A stretch of DNA of 64,000 bases from Siderastrea radians (GCA_964017195.1 OZ024895.1:27432875-27496874); one strand, 5' to 3'. Counted from the stretch's first letter, positions 1 through 11,980 are shown. The notes: a model not told the origin generated them from the letters alone. A program made the numbers and translations.

Positions 1-1
1 A

Positions 2-138
2 AGAAGTGATTCCATTCTTTGAACCAGGGAATGTGCTCTTTCAGCGGACTGTTAAGGTCACAGCAATAGCCCTCCTTGTGTCCGCCATCAGCGGTTTTCT
101 CTACCATATGATAAGAACAATGTTAAAGGGCAAACACG
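2..138 (+). CDS. Internal exon with a membrane helix (gene begins left of the window)
   Basis: The open frame covers the left edge and ends at a strong splice donor (CACG|GTAAGT, exon end 138). The product starts EVIPFFEPG and has one hydrophobic stretch (VTAIALLVSAISGFLYHMI) followed by a basic segment (RTMLKGKHG), as expected for a single membrane span with a positive cytoplasmic side. The reading frame extends upstream without a stop, so no start codon can be assigned. I do not recognise the family. After the donor the frame runs into an AAT repeat, which supports ending the exon here. No downstream partner exon was found on the plus strand before 46 kb, so this may be a last or near-last coding exon, or the partner may have been missed. 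Confidence 0.45.
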
Positions 139-160
139 GTAAGTCGGCAAGAGCAGTTAA

Positions 161-193
<33 letters not shown>

Positions 194-297
194 AACAATA
201 AGAATAATAATATTAGGTTTCTCGGCTTGTATTTATTTGGCATTTTAGAGGGAATTAGTGCTTTATATTCATTTAAGCAGAAGTTAGGGTTTTTTCC

Positions 298-393
298 CCT
301 CGAAAATTAGCTGCATAGTCTACGTTTGCGCCCTATGCATGCTATTTAGGGACATAGCATAGAAACGTCTTGTACTGCAATAGTAATAACAAA

Positions 394-439
<46 letters not shown>

Positions 440-440
440 G
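298..440 (+). repeat. Dispersed repeat copy 1 with AAT tail
   Basis: A unit of about 80 bp (GAAAATTAGCTGCATAG... GGGACATAGCAT... CGTCTTG) is followed by an (AAT)n run at about 391-440. A second copy follows at 446-526 and an inverted copy lies at 32374-32450, also next to ATT repeats. Inside it CATGCTATTTAGGGACATAG can fold on itself. It looks like a small non-autonomous element linked to a trinucleotide tail. Confidence 0.6.
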
Positions 441-445
441 TTTTT

Positions 446-526
446 TTTCCGAAAATTAGCTGCATAGGCTACGTTTGCGCCCTGTGCATGCTATTTAGGG
501 ACATAGCATATATACGTCTTGCACTG
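446..526 (+). repeat. Dispersed repeat copy 2
   Basis: This is a near-identical direct copy of the 298-382 unit, about 148 bp downstream and separated from it by the AAT run. It differs at a few positions, for example GGCTACG against GTCTACG. Confidence 0.6.
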
Positions 527-967
527 CTATAATATTAATTAAAACAAGAAGTGGAGCTTTTGTCTATTAACTGCATCAATCGGCTCAAGTCTGAACTTGC
601 CAGCGTCATCATGTCTCAGCCTCTGTTGACGCCTCTGTTACACTCAAAAAAGTTGAATCTTTCGGATGAAAAAGAAATGGCAATCACTAGTGATTGCATT
701 AGACAGTTCAACTTTTAAAACTAATATCGAAAAGAGAAGTTAACAATTCGCTTCTTACTTTAATTCGCTTGACGTCGTTCAACAATTTGAAAGTTTCAAA
801 GTTTTCTCTTCAAAACTGGGCTACGGGCTATGACTGATGTTTACATTGACAGTGTTATCGTTGAATGTTAAAAGAACCTTTTTCCTACTCTTTGTTTGGG
901 AATATTCAATGTTTTAATTTCAACGTTGTTTACGATGTAACTTTTGGTTCTTGATTTGTCTCAGTAA
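527..967. other. Gene-free stretch
   Basis: I see no convincing exon, RNA gene or repeat here. The sequence is ordinary AT-rich non-coding DNA. Confidence 0.5.
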
Positions 968-1264
968 ATGGACGATTGGACAGACAGGTGCACACAGGAT
1001 GATTTTGAACAGATAGGTGCAATTTGTGTGTCATTATTCTCCACAGAACGACCGAAAAGTCCACGGAAAGAACTAGCTGCAGTCAAAATGGAGATGAGGC
1101 AACTCTTGGATGACTTTCACAACAGAATAAAGCAGAGAATTTTTGCCCTTAAAATCAAACATAGACAGGAACTCTTACATTTCAGAGAAATTAGAAAAAA
1201 ACTTTATGTTGTAACGCTATCTTACCGTAGAAAAGATTCATCTGAAATAGAGCAACAAGTTTAA
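968..1264 (+). CDS. Hypothetical 98-residue ORF
   Basis: The frame is ATG-started and stop-bounded. It encodes a charged, probably helical product with heptad-like stretches around residues 40-85 (LLDDFHNRIKQRIF, ELLHFREIRKKL). I recognise no family. There is no clear splice site at its ends. It lies between repeats, so it could be a remnant of a mobile element or a chance ORF. The sequence just downstream (1283-1365) has inverted CAGAGTCTCTC / GAGACTCTGG-like pieces typical of small repeats. Confidence 0.2.
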   Translation: MDDWTDRCTQDDFEQIGAICVSLFSTERPKSPRKELAAVKMEMRQLLDDFHNRIKQRIFALKIKHRQELLHFREIRKKLYVVTLSYRRKDSSEIEQQV

Positions 1265-1670
1265 CTTAACAACAAGTGAACCATGTTCCCAGAGTCTCTC
1301 TTCTTCTCAACGCTCTCTCCCGCTCCAGGGGAGAGAAAAAAGACTCTGGCAACGAGGTTGACAAAAGTGAATAGTTTAATCAAATATTTAAAAACACAGT
1401 CACCACACGGGTACGGTTATGACTATTGGAGGGATAAAGTGTTATTACTGGAGTCATTTTCAAACAAAATTCAAGTCCCTAACAGTGCAGTAGCCTTTCA
1501 ACAACGTTTAAAGTGCTACTAGGATGAAAATTTCTTATTTTGTTAATTTTCAACTTTTTTAAACTTCAAACTGTTCAATAGATACCATATTATACGAATC
1601 GCGATAAATTACATCAATATATGCTTACACGGCCCGGGAATATGTGTCCGAAAACCGCGTTAAACACGTC

Positions 1671-3663
1671 CGCCATTACTCAGTTCGCAAAAGAGAAGCC
1701 CGCGAATTTCATGGAAGCGGTCTTATCTCTAACCACGTGAATTTTGCTCATGACGTAGAAGTCTCAACCATCGCCACAACAAAGGCCGGAGAAGAGTATA
1801 ATGCAGAGTCGAAAATAGAGAGCCAAACATTGCATTATGTGGTTGTGTTTTCCGTCGAATTTGTCGTCCAGTTCTTTTGAGAGCGATTAAGGACAAAGTT
1901 TTTTGGCAAAGTCGACGAACTCGCAGAAGTCACGCCATACGATGACAGTTCAGAGCCTCTCGCTACCGAAGAGGAAGCCGTCTCACAATGCAAGAATGGA
2001 TCAAGAGGCCGAACAAATATCCCAATTATCCCAAATCACAAACACTGAAATCCTTCCGATAATACAACAAATTTAACTGTTTCACATGTCTGTCGTGTTG
2101 CGTCAGCTGTTTCTCACTCTCGCTTTTATTTCTTGCCGATACGGGTTGAGTTTGTTGTTGTTATGTTCACAGATTTGTTGCAGTATCCTGAATTGTAGTT
2201 AGAAAGATTTTACACCTTAAAATAATAAATCCTATAATAATAAGCTCTCCCTTCTAAAAGAAAAGCCCCCATAACGCTACATGAAAGTTTTTTTTTTATA
2301 AATATAGAGAGCCCTGAGCCTAACATACATTCAGAATTTTATAGATAAGACAAAAGCCCGTCGAGGAAAATAAATTCACGTAAACGAAATGATGTCGCGA
2401 ATCGCCCATGTAATTGTGCGAACACGGTAATCTTACTTCCTAGTAAACAAGCAAATGCGAATTTATAGAGATAAACTCTGATTTACCATTAGAAGTCTAG
2501 GTATAAACTGTGGAATACACCGTCACATTGAAAGCGTTACTGAGAGAATTAGCTATCCCGAACGCGGTAAAAGGCTCGAGAAATTAGAAATGAGACTTTG
2601 CGAGCTCGCTACGCCGTACGCCGAAGTATAAAAGAGATATTAGGAGCTGGCTACGTGGTACGCGGAGAGAGAGAAATTGAAATGTACGAGGGATGTTAGG
2701 AGCTGGCTGCGCAGTAAAAAGAACAAGCAGTACACGGTAAGGTTTGTTATGGTCGATTAAGCTCGGTTGCTGATATTTTACGTTATTTGTGGCCGAGTAA
2801 TTCGAAGAAATTTCGCGTAATATTTTCGTTTATAGAACGAGGAATACACAGTGATGTTCTGTTATGGTCCACTAGTTTATAGGAACTTCAAATAATATTC
2901 TTTTAGCGGAAGTTTAAATGGGTAACGTTTATAGTACGCCGAATACACGGTTATGTTTTCCCATTTTCTGTGTATCGTATTTTCTGCATATCGCAGAGCC
3001 GGCTTGGTGGCGACACAGAAAATAGTTCATGTGAAACTATGATGTGAAGGGGCACATATTATGCAGTTAAGCCGAAATCTGTTGGGACTTATACATACAC
3101 AAGACAACCGAGCGAAGTATCTCTTAGGTATGTGAGTAAATGTGTATCTTACCTTACGTGTGATGTTAGCACAAACGGCAATAAATATTCGCCCACCATT
3201 CGACGATCCCGCTCAGATGTGATTGCTGTTTTTCTTCCTGATGGCTGGAACTGATCCTGGTTTTAAATATTCCCTTGTACCTTTCTCATAAAATGCTTGA
3301 GTAAAACATTCAGCCGTAAAATGCAGAAAGCAAACAGCTGGGTGTCCAACAGGATTGAAGACCTTCCGGTGCACGCAAACGAAGCGTCTCCGCTTAAAAT
3401 AAACGTACCCACTCGTCGGTGAACTGTGAATGGAAATTTCCGATTCATCGATGCTTTCTTTGCCGTAATCTTCAACAACAGAGCGCCGACCACGCATACT
3501 ACAGCTCAAAATCGAAGAAACGAACCTTTCGCACCCTCACACCTCTCCAAACGCATAAGAAAGTAGCCACGTTTGTTTTGTTGTGTTGAGACTTCTACGT
3601 CACTTCCTCTCTGGGCCAACTCGGCCCAACTCGTCCCGTTCATTTTTGAATTGAGTAATGGCG
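1671..3663 (-). mobile_element. THAP-domain DNA transposon remnant with inverted ends
   Basis: CGCCATTACTCA at 1671-1682 is matched in inverse orientation at 3652-3663. A second inverted block, GACGTAGAAGTCTCAAC, is at 1752-1768 and 3585-3601. Between these ends lies a minus-strand THAP-like ORF (3213-3509). THAP domains occur in transposases of the P-element and Kolobok groups. No transposase catalytic region is recognisable, so this is an internally deleted or decayed copy. The rest of the interior is non-coding. Confidence 0.55.
3213..3509 (-). pseudogene. THAP zinc-finger-like fragment
   Basis: The 98-residue ORF begins MSCSMRGRRSVV and contains CFLHFTAECFTQAF and then LKPGSVPAI. This matches the layout of THAP fingers: an N-terminal C-x-C pair, a later C-x2-H-F, and a closing LKP-x-x-VP-x-I segment. 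The position where a second N-terminal Cys is usual reads Arg (CSMRGRRS), so zinc binding is probably lost. The frame stops soon after the domain (KKNSNHI), with no transposase catalytic domain following. It lies inside the inverted-ended element at 1671-3663. Confidence 0.55.
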
Positions 3664-4280
3664 GCGAGCCGAATTCGAAAATTACAGTTAAAATAATCGG
3701 ACTTCCCGTACGAATTTCAACTTAAATCTTTGCACGGTGAGTAATATGTACTTTTATTTTTTTCTCAGCGCGTGAGCGGGCAAGATGAACCAAATCCTGC
3801 AATCTGATTGGTTCCGGGAGCGGGCGGAATTTTCCGATCTTGACCGCGGTCAACGGAACGTCAATAACAAAAAATTTGTAATGGGTTTTTAAAACCTTTA
3901 AAATCTTTAAAACGTTCTCCGAAACTTAGAATTCTGAAATTTTTTGTACATTGTCGTTAAAAACTTTCTTTCCAAAATTTCTTGTTAAAATACCGAAGGT
4001 TGTACAATGTAAATCGCCTCTTCCCTTTCGACAAACATTTGAGTAAATCGAGCAGGAGTTAGCTACATGTATCGAAATTTGGGAAAATAAAGGGGTTTCT
4101 TTTAGTTATATTGCTTCCTGTGATTTCTGAGTTTTAACAGAGTAAAAAAGCGTATTTTGCTGCTCTGGTGTCACAAACGGCTTCGTTTCATGGTTCATTT
4201 TACGCGCGCTTGCAAAACGTTACTTTCCGAAAACAACAAGACACGTTTAACTTTTGAAAAACAACAAGAAAAAAATAAAA
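3664..4280. other. Gene-free stretch
   Basis: AT-rich sequence with no exon or repeat that I can support. Confidence 0.4.
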
Positions 4281-4427
4281 ATATTATTTGCCGGCCTTGG
4301 TCGGTCCGTATTGAGAAAAACTGTGCCCTCGGTCTTGAGCACGGCCCTCGGCCTGCGGCCTCGGGCCGTACTCAAGACCTCTGGCACAGTTTTTCTCAAT
4401 ACGGACCTCCCGGCCGGCAAATAATAT
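4281..4427. repeat. 147-bp near-perfect GC-rich palindrome
   Basis: The left arm starts ATATTATTTGCCGG and the right arm ends CCGGCAAATAATAT. The arms carry TCCGTATTGAGAAAAACTG and its inverse, and meet at a GC-rich centre (GGCCTGCGGCC) near 4350-4357. A few mismatches lie in the arms. It would form a long hairpin or cruciform, and is probably a foldback element or MITE. The ORF across it is an artefact of the symmetry. Confidence 0.8.
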
Positions 4428-5319
4428 AATTATATATATTTTCGAAATATGGAGAGAACAAAAAATTCATATTTTTGATCATAGTAGCACTTTAAATATT
4501 GACTTCAAAATGAACAGCGATGTTTAAAGAATTCTTAGTTTGAAAATACACAGCCAGTTGTCATAACCGTACTATCTGAATTCGCATCGTCTCATAAACA
4601 CCTTTAAGTTGGTGATTATGAAATACATGTTTACATACCTTGAATTCATATTGACAATGTCTCATATTGAAGTAGATGGGAATACACGGTCTCAGATGGG
4701 AATATCTCGCGTTATATGAATTCCGTGAGTTTTTGACCTATGTTGAAAACATAGGGTCTTAGCCAGCGCGAAGTTTTTCGCTTTCTATGTTTGTTTGTTT
4801 GTTTGTATGTATGTATGTATTTTTGATCCGGGGGGGGGGGGAAATCTCATGTGAGACGGGCGGGAATGCTCGTCGGAAAATTTTAATTAAAGCTATGCTA
4901 AAACAGACGGAGAACGCAAGACAAGGAGCATCCATGCACCTTTCACATGGGAGTACACCCCCCCCCCCGGGGAATTTATGTGGCACTATGTGGCACCAAT
5001 CAGATTGAGGCTACTAAGCTAAGAGTACATTCTACCAATGAAAGAGCTGGTTAGAATCCGCTTACTGAAGCTGAAGGTCAGACAAGGTTAAGCTTCCCGG
5101 CCATGTTGAATGTACATATGGGGACGGAAACGATCAGCGCGAATGTGCTTTTCTACTTTTTCCTTTCGAATATTATATTTTCAGTAAAGGCTTGGTGTGG
5201 TGGAATTGATTGTAATTTCCTAAAGCTATTGTAAGGGCAGGTAAAATTGAACTTTGTCGTGGCCAACGGTGGAACGTGAGTACGTGACAAAAACAATTAA
5301 CATCGTTCCAAAATTAACA
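4428..5319. other. Gene-free stretch with homopolymers
   Basis: It holds short TTTG/TATG repeats (about 4786-4822), a G run near 4831-4841 and a C run near 4959-4967. No gene is visible. Confidence 0.5.
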
Positions 5320-5501
5320 AATAAAAAAGCCAAAACCGTGCTTTGTTCTGTGATAAAGCACGCAAGGAAGTGACGAGAGCACGAAAGAAGTGTAGGGTGA
5401 ACACGAGCCGCAGGCGAGTGCTTCTCCCCATTTCTTGAGTGCTCTCGTCACTTCCTTGAGTGCTTTATCACAGAACAAAGCACGGTTTTAGCTTTTTTAT
5501 T
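5320..5501. mobile_element. 182-bp hairpin element (MITE/foldback)
   Basis: The ends AATAAAAAAGC / GCTTTTTTATT are inverse. The arms include CCGTGCTTTGTTCTGTGATA and AAGGAAGTGACGAGAGCAC, each present in inverse form in the right arm. The loop, about 5386-5428, carries GAACACGAGCCGCAGGCGAG. There are very few mismatches in about 65-bp arms, so the copy is young or maintained. Confidence 0.75.
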
Positions 5502-5534
5502 AACCGGCCGTCGCCATGATGGCGACCGCCGGTT
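5502..5534. repeat. 33-bp palindrome
   Basis: AACCGGC...GCCGGTT is centred on GCCATGATGGC and directly adjoins the 182-bp hairpin element. It could be part of that element or a second small hairpin. Confidence 0.6.
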
Positions 5535-5763
5535 TATAAAATGGACACGGTTTTTGGTGAAAGCAAGTTGGCTTAACATACGAAGAAAGTGCTGTAAAGC
5601 TTGTGGTACGGGTACTCAAGAGCGGTACTGTCTTATCTAAGACGCATGCGCATATTAGTCTTCTGAATGTTACCTTCCTATGTTTTTGTCTTTTAATTTA
5701 CAGTATTTAAGATATGAATGGCGAAGGGTTGTTTAAGTTTGGGCTTTTTTGTACAGTACAGCC

Positions 5764-7571
5764 CAAAAATAATGCAGGCGCAAGAACTTCTTTTTGCGTC
5801 CGCAAGCCGAGAACTTCTTGCGGCTACTTGCAGGATGCCTGCGCTTGAATACTGCAAGCCGCAAGAACGTCTTTGCGTTTAGAAGTTAAAACCGCAAGAA
5901 CTTCTTTGTGGTAAGATATCTGGACCGCAAGTAAGCGCAAGAACGTCTTTGCGCTAACATCGTAAAAACCCGGAACCCGGAGAAGGTAAAAAAGAGACCA
6001 CTTTGTAGCGCAAGGCACGTTCGAAATTGGCTGCCTTTGTAACTTGCAATCAGTTGTTTATTTGGTCCCTTGTAAGTTTTTTTCTTCGGTTTAGAATTTT
6101 TTATCCGATAAAGAGTTCACTAGGTTCGAAATTTGACACTGGTCGCCTTCTATGTTATTTTTTAACGGCTAGGGAGAAACGAGACTCAAACGAAGCACGC
6201 GTATGTTATTGTTTATGTGTCCCGGAGTCCCAGACATGCGGTACGCTTAGCGGCGCGAAAGATTTCGCTCGATTTATTTCACTTAAATGAGGAACAATGG
6301 CAAAGCACAGTCCATCAGTCACATTATTAAAGAACCGACATTCACCTGTTCAGTGTTGCTGTACTTCCACCAACATATTAAACTCGGACAAATACTTTTA
6401 ATTAGTTGCGCTCACACGTGTGAGAAATGAACATGGTCACTGAGATGAGAAGAAATAATACCCGAAGTCTTAATTGGAAAAACACATTATGTTTGTAAAA
6501 ATAGTTCCACTCATTACGCTGAAGTCGATATCACATTTTAAATCTTCGAAGTAAACCAAAAAAGTCTGAACGAAACTAAAACTCCGCGATCTGAAAGAAA
6601 TTCGGCACGTCAATTCTAACCTGAGTAAACACAAATCTGCCGTATGCAAATTTGGTATGATTTGCTTGAATGACATTTTGTAACGCAATGCGTGAGCAGT
6701 TCTCTAAGCCGTCAAGACAGCAAGCCCCGGACAGCAAGCTGTGTCGAAAGGCGAATGTGTAGTTGAAATCATGTGTCTATGCTATTTCTTCGAGTATCCC
6801 TTTTTTGCTGGGAAATTAAACTGGTAAAGATGCAGGGATTCTTGATGACTTCACCCACGAGATGGCATGACCTCCTGCATGTGTAAGTCTTGTCTTGTCT
6901 TGCCTGTCAAAGAAGAGTTCGCGCAGTTTGCCACAATTATAGCTTTTGGACCTTTTTGTTTCTATTTCTTGGATGGAATGAAAAACTGAATTGAGTCAGT
7001 TCTGAGTTGAACCCGTATCACTGTATCTGAGACACGCTTAAAAAAATTGTTCATGTTTTGTCGTGTGCCGGAGATCATGTTTACCGGGTGTTTATCTTGC
7101 AGTCGGAAAGCTGGCGGATATTCCATTTCGTGATGTGAATTTTCTTCGATACTTCGGTTGTTCGAACATTTGCTTCCTTGATTTTTTGATTAGCGTTGTG
7201 AACTTTCGCTTGACTTGGCGAATTGTCGCGCCAACACGCCAACACGCCACAACACGGCGAAAAATCGCTCGAAAGCTCGGTGATATTTCAAAGAGAATAG
7301 AGCGCGAGATTCGCTCTCATTACTTTTGCAATACCTCACGCTAACACGAGCACTAAAAGTTTCTTCGGCTGGACCCTCAGTACTTCTTGCGCCTTCTTGC
7401 GGCTTGCGGTAACATTAGTAACTTCTTGCGGCTAGATTTTCAACTTCTTGCGTTTCGAATGTTCTTGCGGGTAAACTGCAAAAACCTAGCACTTTCACTT
7501 CTTGCGCGGGCTTGCGTGTTCTTGCGGCGCAAGAACTTCTTGCGCCACTTCTTGCGCGTGCATTATTTTTG
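5764..7571. mobile_element. 1.8-kb element with GCAAGAA-rich inverted ends
   Basis: CAAAAATAATGCA followed by GGCGCAAGAACTTC at the left is mirrored by CTTCTTGCGCGTGCATTATTTTTG at the right. Each end carries an array of GCAAGAA/TTCTTGC units: about 5780-5965 in one orientation and about 7381-7560 in the other. The interior has no recognisable transposase. Subterminal arrays of a short motif are typical of binding sites for a DNA transposase, so I read this as a non-autonomous DNA transposon. No clear target duplication was seen. A tandem AGGATTGAATGCGAAA repeat follows directly at about 7574-7606. Confidence 0.6.
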
Positions 7572-7608
7572 ATAGGATTGAATGCGAAAATAGGATTGAA
7601 TGCGAAAT

Positions 7609-8770
7609 TGGCTGTGTTGTCTGATCTAGTTAGTGGTTATGGTGAGGAGTTTTTTTTATTGGGATTGACATTTTGAGGGGTGTAAAAATGTGGGAGTCAG
7701 AAGGATTTGTGAATGTCAGGAGCATATCACGCTTCTGTGAATGTGATTTGCTTTGAAAGTTGCGTTTTGCGTGAGAGGCAGTTTCCCTTGGCGTTTTATG
7801 GGGGGGGGGGGGGTGGTTTGCGAAGTGGATTGTAAGGTTTCTGATTGGCTAACTTGTATTTCGCAGCGGACAAAAGGGACAGTTGCGTTTTGCCGGCGTG
7901 GGCTAGGAAGAGAAGGAATTGGTACTAGTATGATGATGCAATATTAGTTGATTGCACCATCAGTACATGATAGTTCTTGTGAACGGAGAGAAATGAGTGT
8001 TTATTTGAGGCGAGAAGTTGATACGAAGGAATCGTCATTAATAAGGAGATTAATTAATAAGGCAGGTGTTACGAGTCTTTTTTGCATTGAAAGAACGAAA
8101 ATATCTGAATATTATCGACGGATTTGTGTGGTTTGCGTGTGGTGTTCGCTAAAGGCTACGAGCAGTCTCACTTTCCGTTCAGAGATAGATAGTGAAGGAA
8201 AAGAAAAACAGGCGAGTGAGCGCGAAATCGATTGCGGCTCGACAGGCGTATTAGCTTTCAAAGACGTGGGCGACTTTCGTCCCCGCTCGCTTGTTTACTT
8301 TTGCAAGGGGATTACCGGGTTAGCAAACTGGATTTAAACATCACGTCATGAGAGATGCCTTGACGTGCCCCATACTCTGACGATCTGCTCGAGCTCGTGT
8401 TTATCAAGCGTTATATTTTGATTCTACTGCTATGTTCACTGTTTGTATTTAAGGTCTAGGCACAACAGTAAATACTTCGTCGTCCCTGTGTGAGCATTCT
8501 CAGTTGTGGACGAATTCATATCGACATTCAACGTTTGAGTGATTTTGCGTTTTTCAGCACAAATAAAGCGATAAGAAAGATAAGCTGAGTCATCAGAGTT
8601 TAAACATTACGTCATCCAGTACCGCTATAGTCAAAATATTGTGTCACACAATCACACTTTTCGTCACGGCAGTTCGTAAAACGAGAGGATCGCGCTAACA
8701 TTTGTGAAACCTAGGGGTGGGGAGGGTCAGAATGGCCGGTTAAAATGCCCAGTGGGCTTTCTTGTTTGTT
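7609..8770. other. Gene-free stretch
   Basis: It contains a G run at 7801-7812 and several small ORFs with no recognisable domain. A 129-residue ORF at 7948-8337 has no family resemblance. I support no gene here. Confidence 0.4.
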
Positions 8771-8984
8771 TTATAATAAAGCTTTGCTCACATTTGTACA
8801 GAAACTGGCTTTTATTGCAAGAAATCAAGTTTTTTTTTCACAGCTTGCAAGCGCGCGCAAGAAAGGATTTCAGCTTGCCAGCGCGCGCAGAATGGCGTCA
8901 CGGGCTACTCCGTGCATCTGTACTCTGATAAGGCACGCTGTTTCAACCAATCAGAGCGTGCGTTATACCGAAACTTTATTATAA
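8771..8984. mobile_element. Small MITE
   Basis: The 11-bp terminal inverted repeats TTATAATAAAG / CTTTATTATAA enclose 214 bp. The interior carries two GCTTGC(A/C)AGCGCGCGCA copies (near 8844 and 8871) and no coding sequence. Confidence 0.5.
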
Positions 8985-9179
8985 ATAGACTTGTTGACGA
9001 GAAACTGTAATTTAATTTGTTCTTTTATGATTTGTGTCATGCAACAGCTGTTTTGGTTATGTATCTTTTAGCAAGATGTTGGTTGAAAAGATTGTATCTG
9101 TGCTTGATATGGATAATTTTGACTGTACTTTGCAACGTTTTTGAAACAGCTTTGTTTGGTAATTTGAAATTTATAGCGA

Positions 9180-9465
9180 CATTTTTATAAGATTGCAATT
9201 TGCATAGATTAGCTTGTTTATTCAAGCGTGTCAGTAGGTTTTTAACCTATTTTCTCTTCCCAAAATGCAGTTTAGTTTTAGTTTACGATGTTGTGTCCAT
9301 GATTTATATCAGTCATATCCACAGATTTTCCAGCCGATATAGAAATGATTTCTTTCTTGGTTTTATCATATACGGGAACATATGGTTTTTGAATTTTTTA
9401 GCGACGTGTTAAGCAATTTGCATAGTTTAGCTTGTTCAAGCGTGTCTGTAGGTTTTTAAACCTGA
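9180..9465. repeat. Two direct copies of a ~50-bp unit
   Basis: GCAATTTGCATAG-TTAGCTTGTT-CAAGCGTGTC-GTAGGTTTTTA is present at about 9195-9245 and again at about 9413-9463. The copies are 217 bp apart, with small indels, and each is preceded by TAGCGAC. It looks like the remainder of a tandem repeat. Confidence 0.55.
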
Positions 9466-11980
9466 AAGGTATACGGTAACATAGCGAGTTCACGGTACGC
9501 TCAAGCTCGGAAACTTCGTTAACTGCAAAACCAAAATGTGCTTTTGAATCGTCTGGCAAAGGAATATGAAATACTCCCAGAAGGTGCGAATCTATCCGTC
9601 GAAATTGTTCGAGAATTCCTTACTGCGGGGCATTTTTTGGAGAACTCGGTGCCAAGCTGCTGGCCATGTCATCTTAATGTAAGACGGCCAAATCGGTCGA
9701 CTCAAGAACAACAGACTTGAGCCAAGATTTACGAGTTTATTGAATTAAAATATCAAGAAAAACGGGAACGAGTAACACTGAATATAAGAAATAAAATGAC
9801 AAGCTACAATAAGCTAAATGATATTTACAAGCAAGGAAAATATAACAAATAAGATAATGCTAAAATAAAGCTAGAAAACTAGGCTTAAAACGGCTTGAAA
9901 ACTATGCTATAATAGATTGAAATAACAACCAAAACAAAGCAAAATAAAACAGGAAATTGCGTGACAAAAGCTGTCAAAAACTAGTGAATACTACATGAGG
10001 TGTTACATAACAGATGACAACTAAGGCTCGAGTTACAGATTGCTCAATAGCAAATGAAATTGCTGATTCAAGTACAGTTAAAAACGTGTTTGAAACTAAC
10101 TAATCTTTGCAAACATGGATTTGGGATTATGGCAACAAATGTATTTAACAATAAGGAATTAAGGTAAGCGAATAACAAAACTAGAGCTATTGAAAATGAG
10201 CAAAACAAACTAGCAGACATGTAACATGCTGAGTGAGACTAAAGGTCAATTTGGATAAATAGATCTAAATGAAAAGCTATTGAAAGTGCGGCCAATTATA
10301 AGAATAATTGCTACAGAACTAAGAAAAATAGAAAGCTAGTAAACTAAACCTAGAGGCCTAAAGTAATTAAGAAATAGGAAAATGCTGTAACATACCAAAT
10401 GTTATTGATAACTACTCATCTGGGGGAGACTTGGCTTGAGACTGGCACTCTCAGGCAAACCAACTGAATCAACTGAACTTACTGAGCAAGTGGTTGCCAA
10501 TTTATAATAGATTTAAAGGAAATTCAAAAATAACTACAAACCAAATAAGGCTAAGGAGTGAATTTACTGCCTACAAATACAGGAGTTACCTACAGGAAAC
10601 AGGTGTATAAAACTGTAATGTTACGGTACAGGACTTGTGTAAAGGAAACAGATGTTTACCACTCCTAAACACTCCTACACAACAGGAATAAGGTAAAAGG
10701 AATATGTGGGAATAGTACAAACACACATAGTTAAAAATAAGGTGTGTAAGGAAATGGAGAAATTTGGGTAAACAACCAAGTAATAATTGTCAGAAGAATA
10801 AACATCACTTGAAAGTAATTTGTAATTTAGAAAATAAACATGAACTTAAAGTGACCTAATCACATTAACACGACAAAAAATGAAAAGTCCTAAAAAGTAC
10901 AACAAATCACAGTTTACTTAAAGAAAACAAAATACCAGTCTGCATAGTCTGCGTAGTCTGCATGATCTGCAGTCTGCACAGTCTGCAGTCTGCATTTTAA
11001 CATGACCGCAATGACTGTCCTCTCCTCAAATTATTATCTACTACACTTGTTTCTTTCACATCTTGTTGTGACCTCGATTTATATCCTTCAGTAATATGCA
11101 GACAATCATTAGTTGACCTTAACTGAGGTTTCAGTTTTAGATTTAATTTGAAATTTTTAGGCAGTCGTTTTGTTATAGTGTCAGTTTGACTTTTTAGCCT
11201 GTAGCCTGCTAGCCCGATGGTTGCTCTATCTCCAATTTTGGTCCAACTGGGTTTTTAGCTGGATGTTATTTTGCATTCCAAGGGTATTGCTGAGTAAACG
11301 AAAAAGCTGTTTTAGGCCCAGTTCAGACGCCGACCTCTCATGGACTGTGCCAAATACATTTTCACTCCTCGGTCGTATTTAAGTGGCAAACTTTGCCGTA
11401 CCCTGAGATTTTGGCTTGCCTAATTGAAATCTGTCGAAAAACCTCATTTGGACACAGTACAACTGCCAAAAAACTACGTACTACTTGGTACGGCACATGG
11501 GAGGTGCGGCGTCTGAACTGGGCTTTATGCACTCAGGTGCTATAGTGGAGGGGGGAAGTATTTGCAAGAATATTCGGGTGTGTTGTTTTGTCCTCAGAGT
11601 ATGTCTTAAAAATCGCAAATAAGCGAGGATAACACTTGTCATTTCAAGAAGGAACTATGTCACGGTATTTTCATTCACTTTGCTGATGTGAAAAAAAAAA
11701 TTTTCTTATTGAAAAAACCTCACAATACTAGCTTCCTAAGGTAGAAAAACACCAAAGAAGTAATAATAAATCAAACCTAAACAAGGATGGTTACGAATGA
11801 GGGAGATTAAGATGGATTTCGGATGACGAACTTGAAAAGGACAGATAAATTACGTGTTGAAGTAGTTTTTGTTGAAGGTAAACTACATTCAGTCTCTTAT
11901 GGGCACGAGAATTCAAAAGTTCACTATGGGAGTTGACTGACCCACCGGATTGCTGGAATTCCCTATCTGGGACTCAGAAA
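9466..11980. other. Long AT-rich non-coding stretch
   Basis: From about 9721 to 10935 the plus strand is strongly A-rich with recurring short pieces such as AAGCTA and AACTAG. No ORF of 60 residues exists from 9720 to 11980. A tandem GTCTGCA-type repeat lies at about 10936-10996. It could be an old, decayed element. I see no gene. Confidence 0.5.
10936..10996. repeat. (GTCTGCA)n short tandem repeat
   Basis: About eight imperfect copies of a TCTGCA core (AGTCTGCATAGTCTGCGTAG and onward) lie side by side. Confidence 0.7.

Noticed and set aside
1..248. First exon of the BRICHOS gene (membrane helix at 1-138)
   Set aside because: It lies 46 kb upstream with no linking exons and no BRICHOS-like feature. 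Linking the two would be a guess.
4157..4429. 90-residue plus-strand ORF
   Set aside because: It runs through the 147-bp palindrome. The open frame follows from the repeat symmetry and has no domain.
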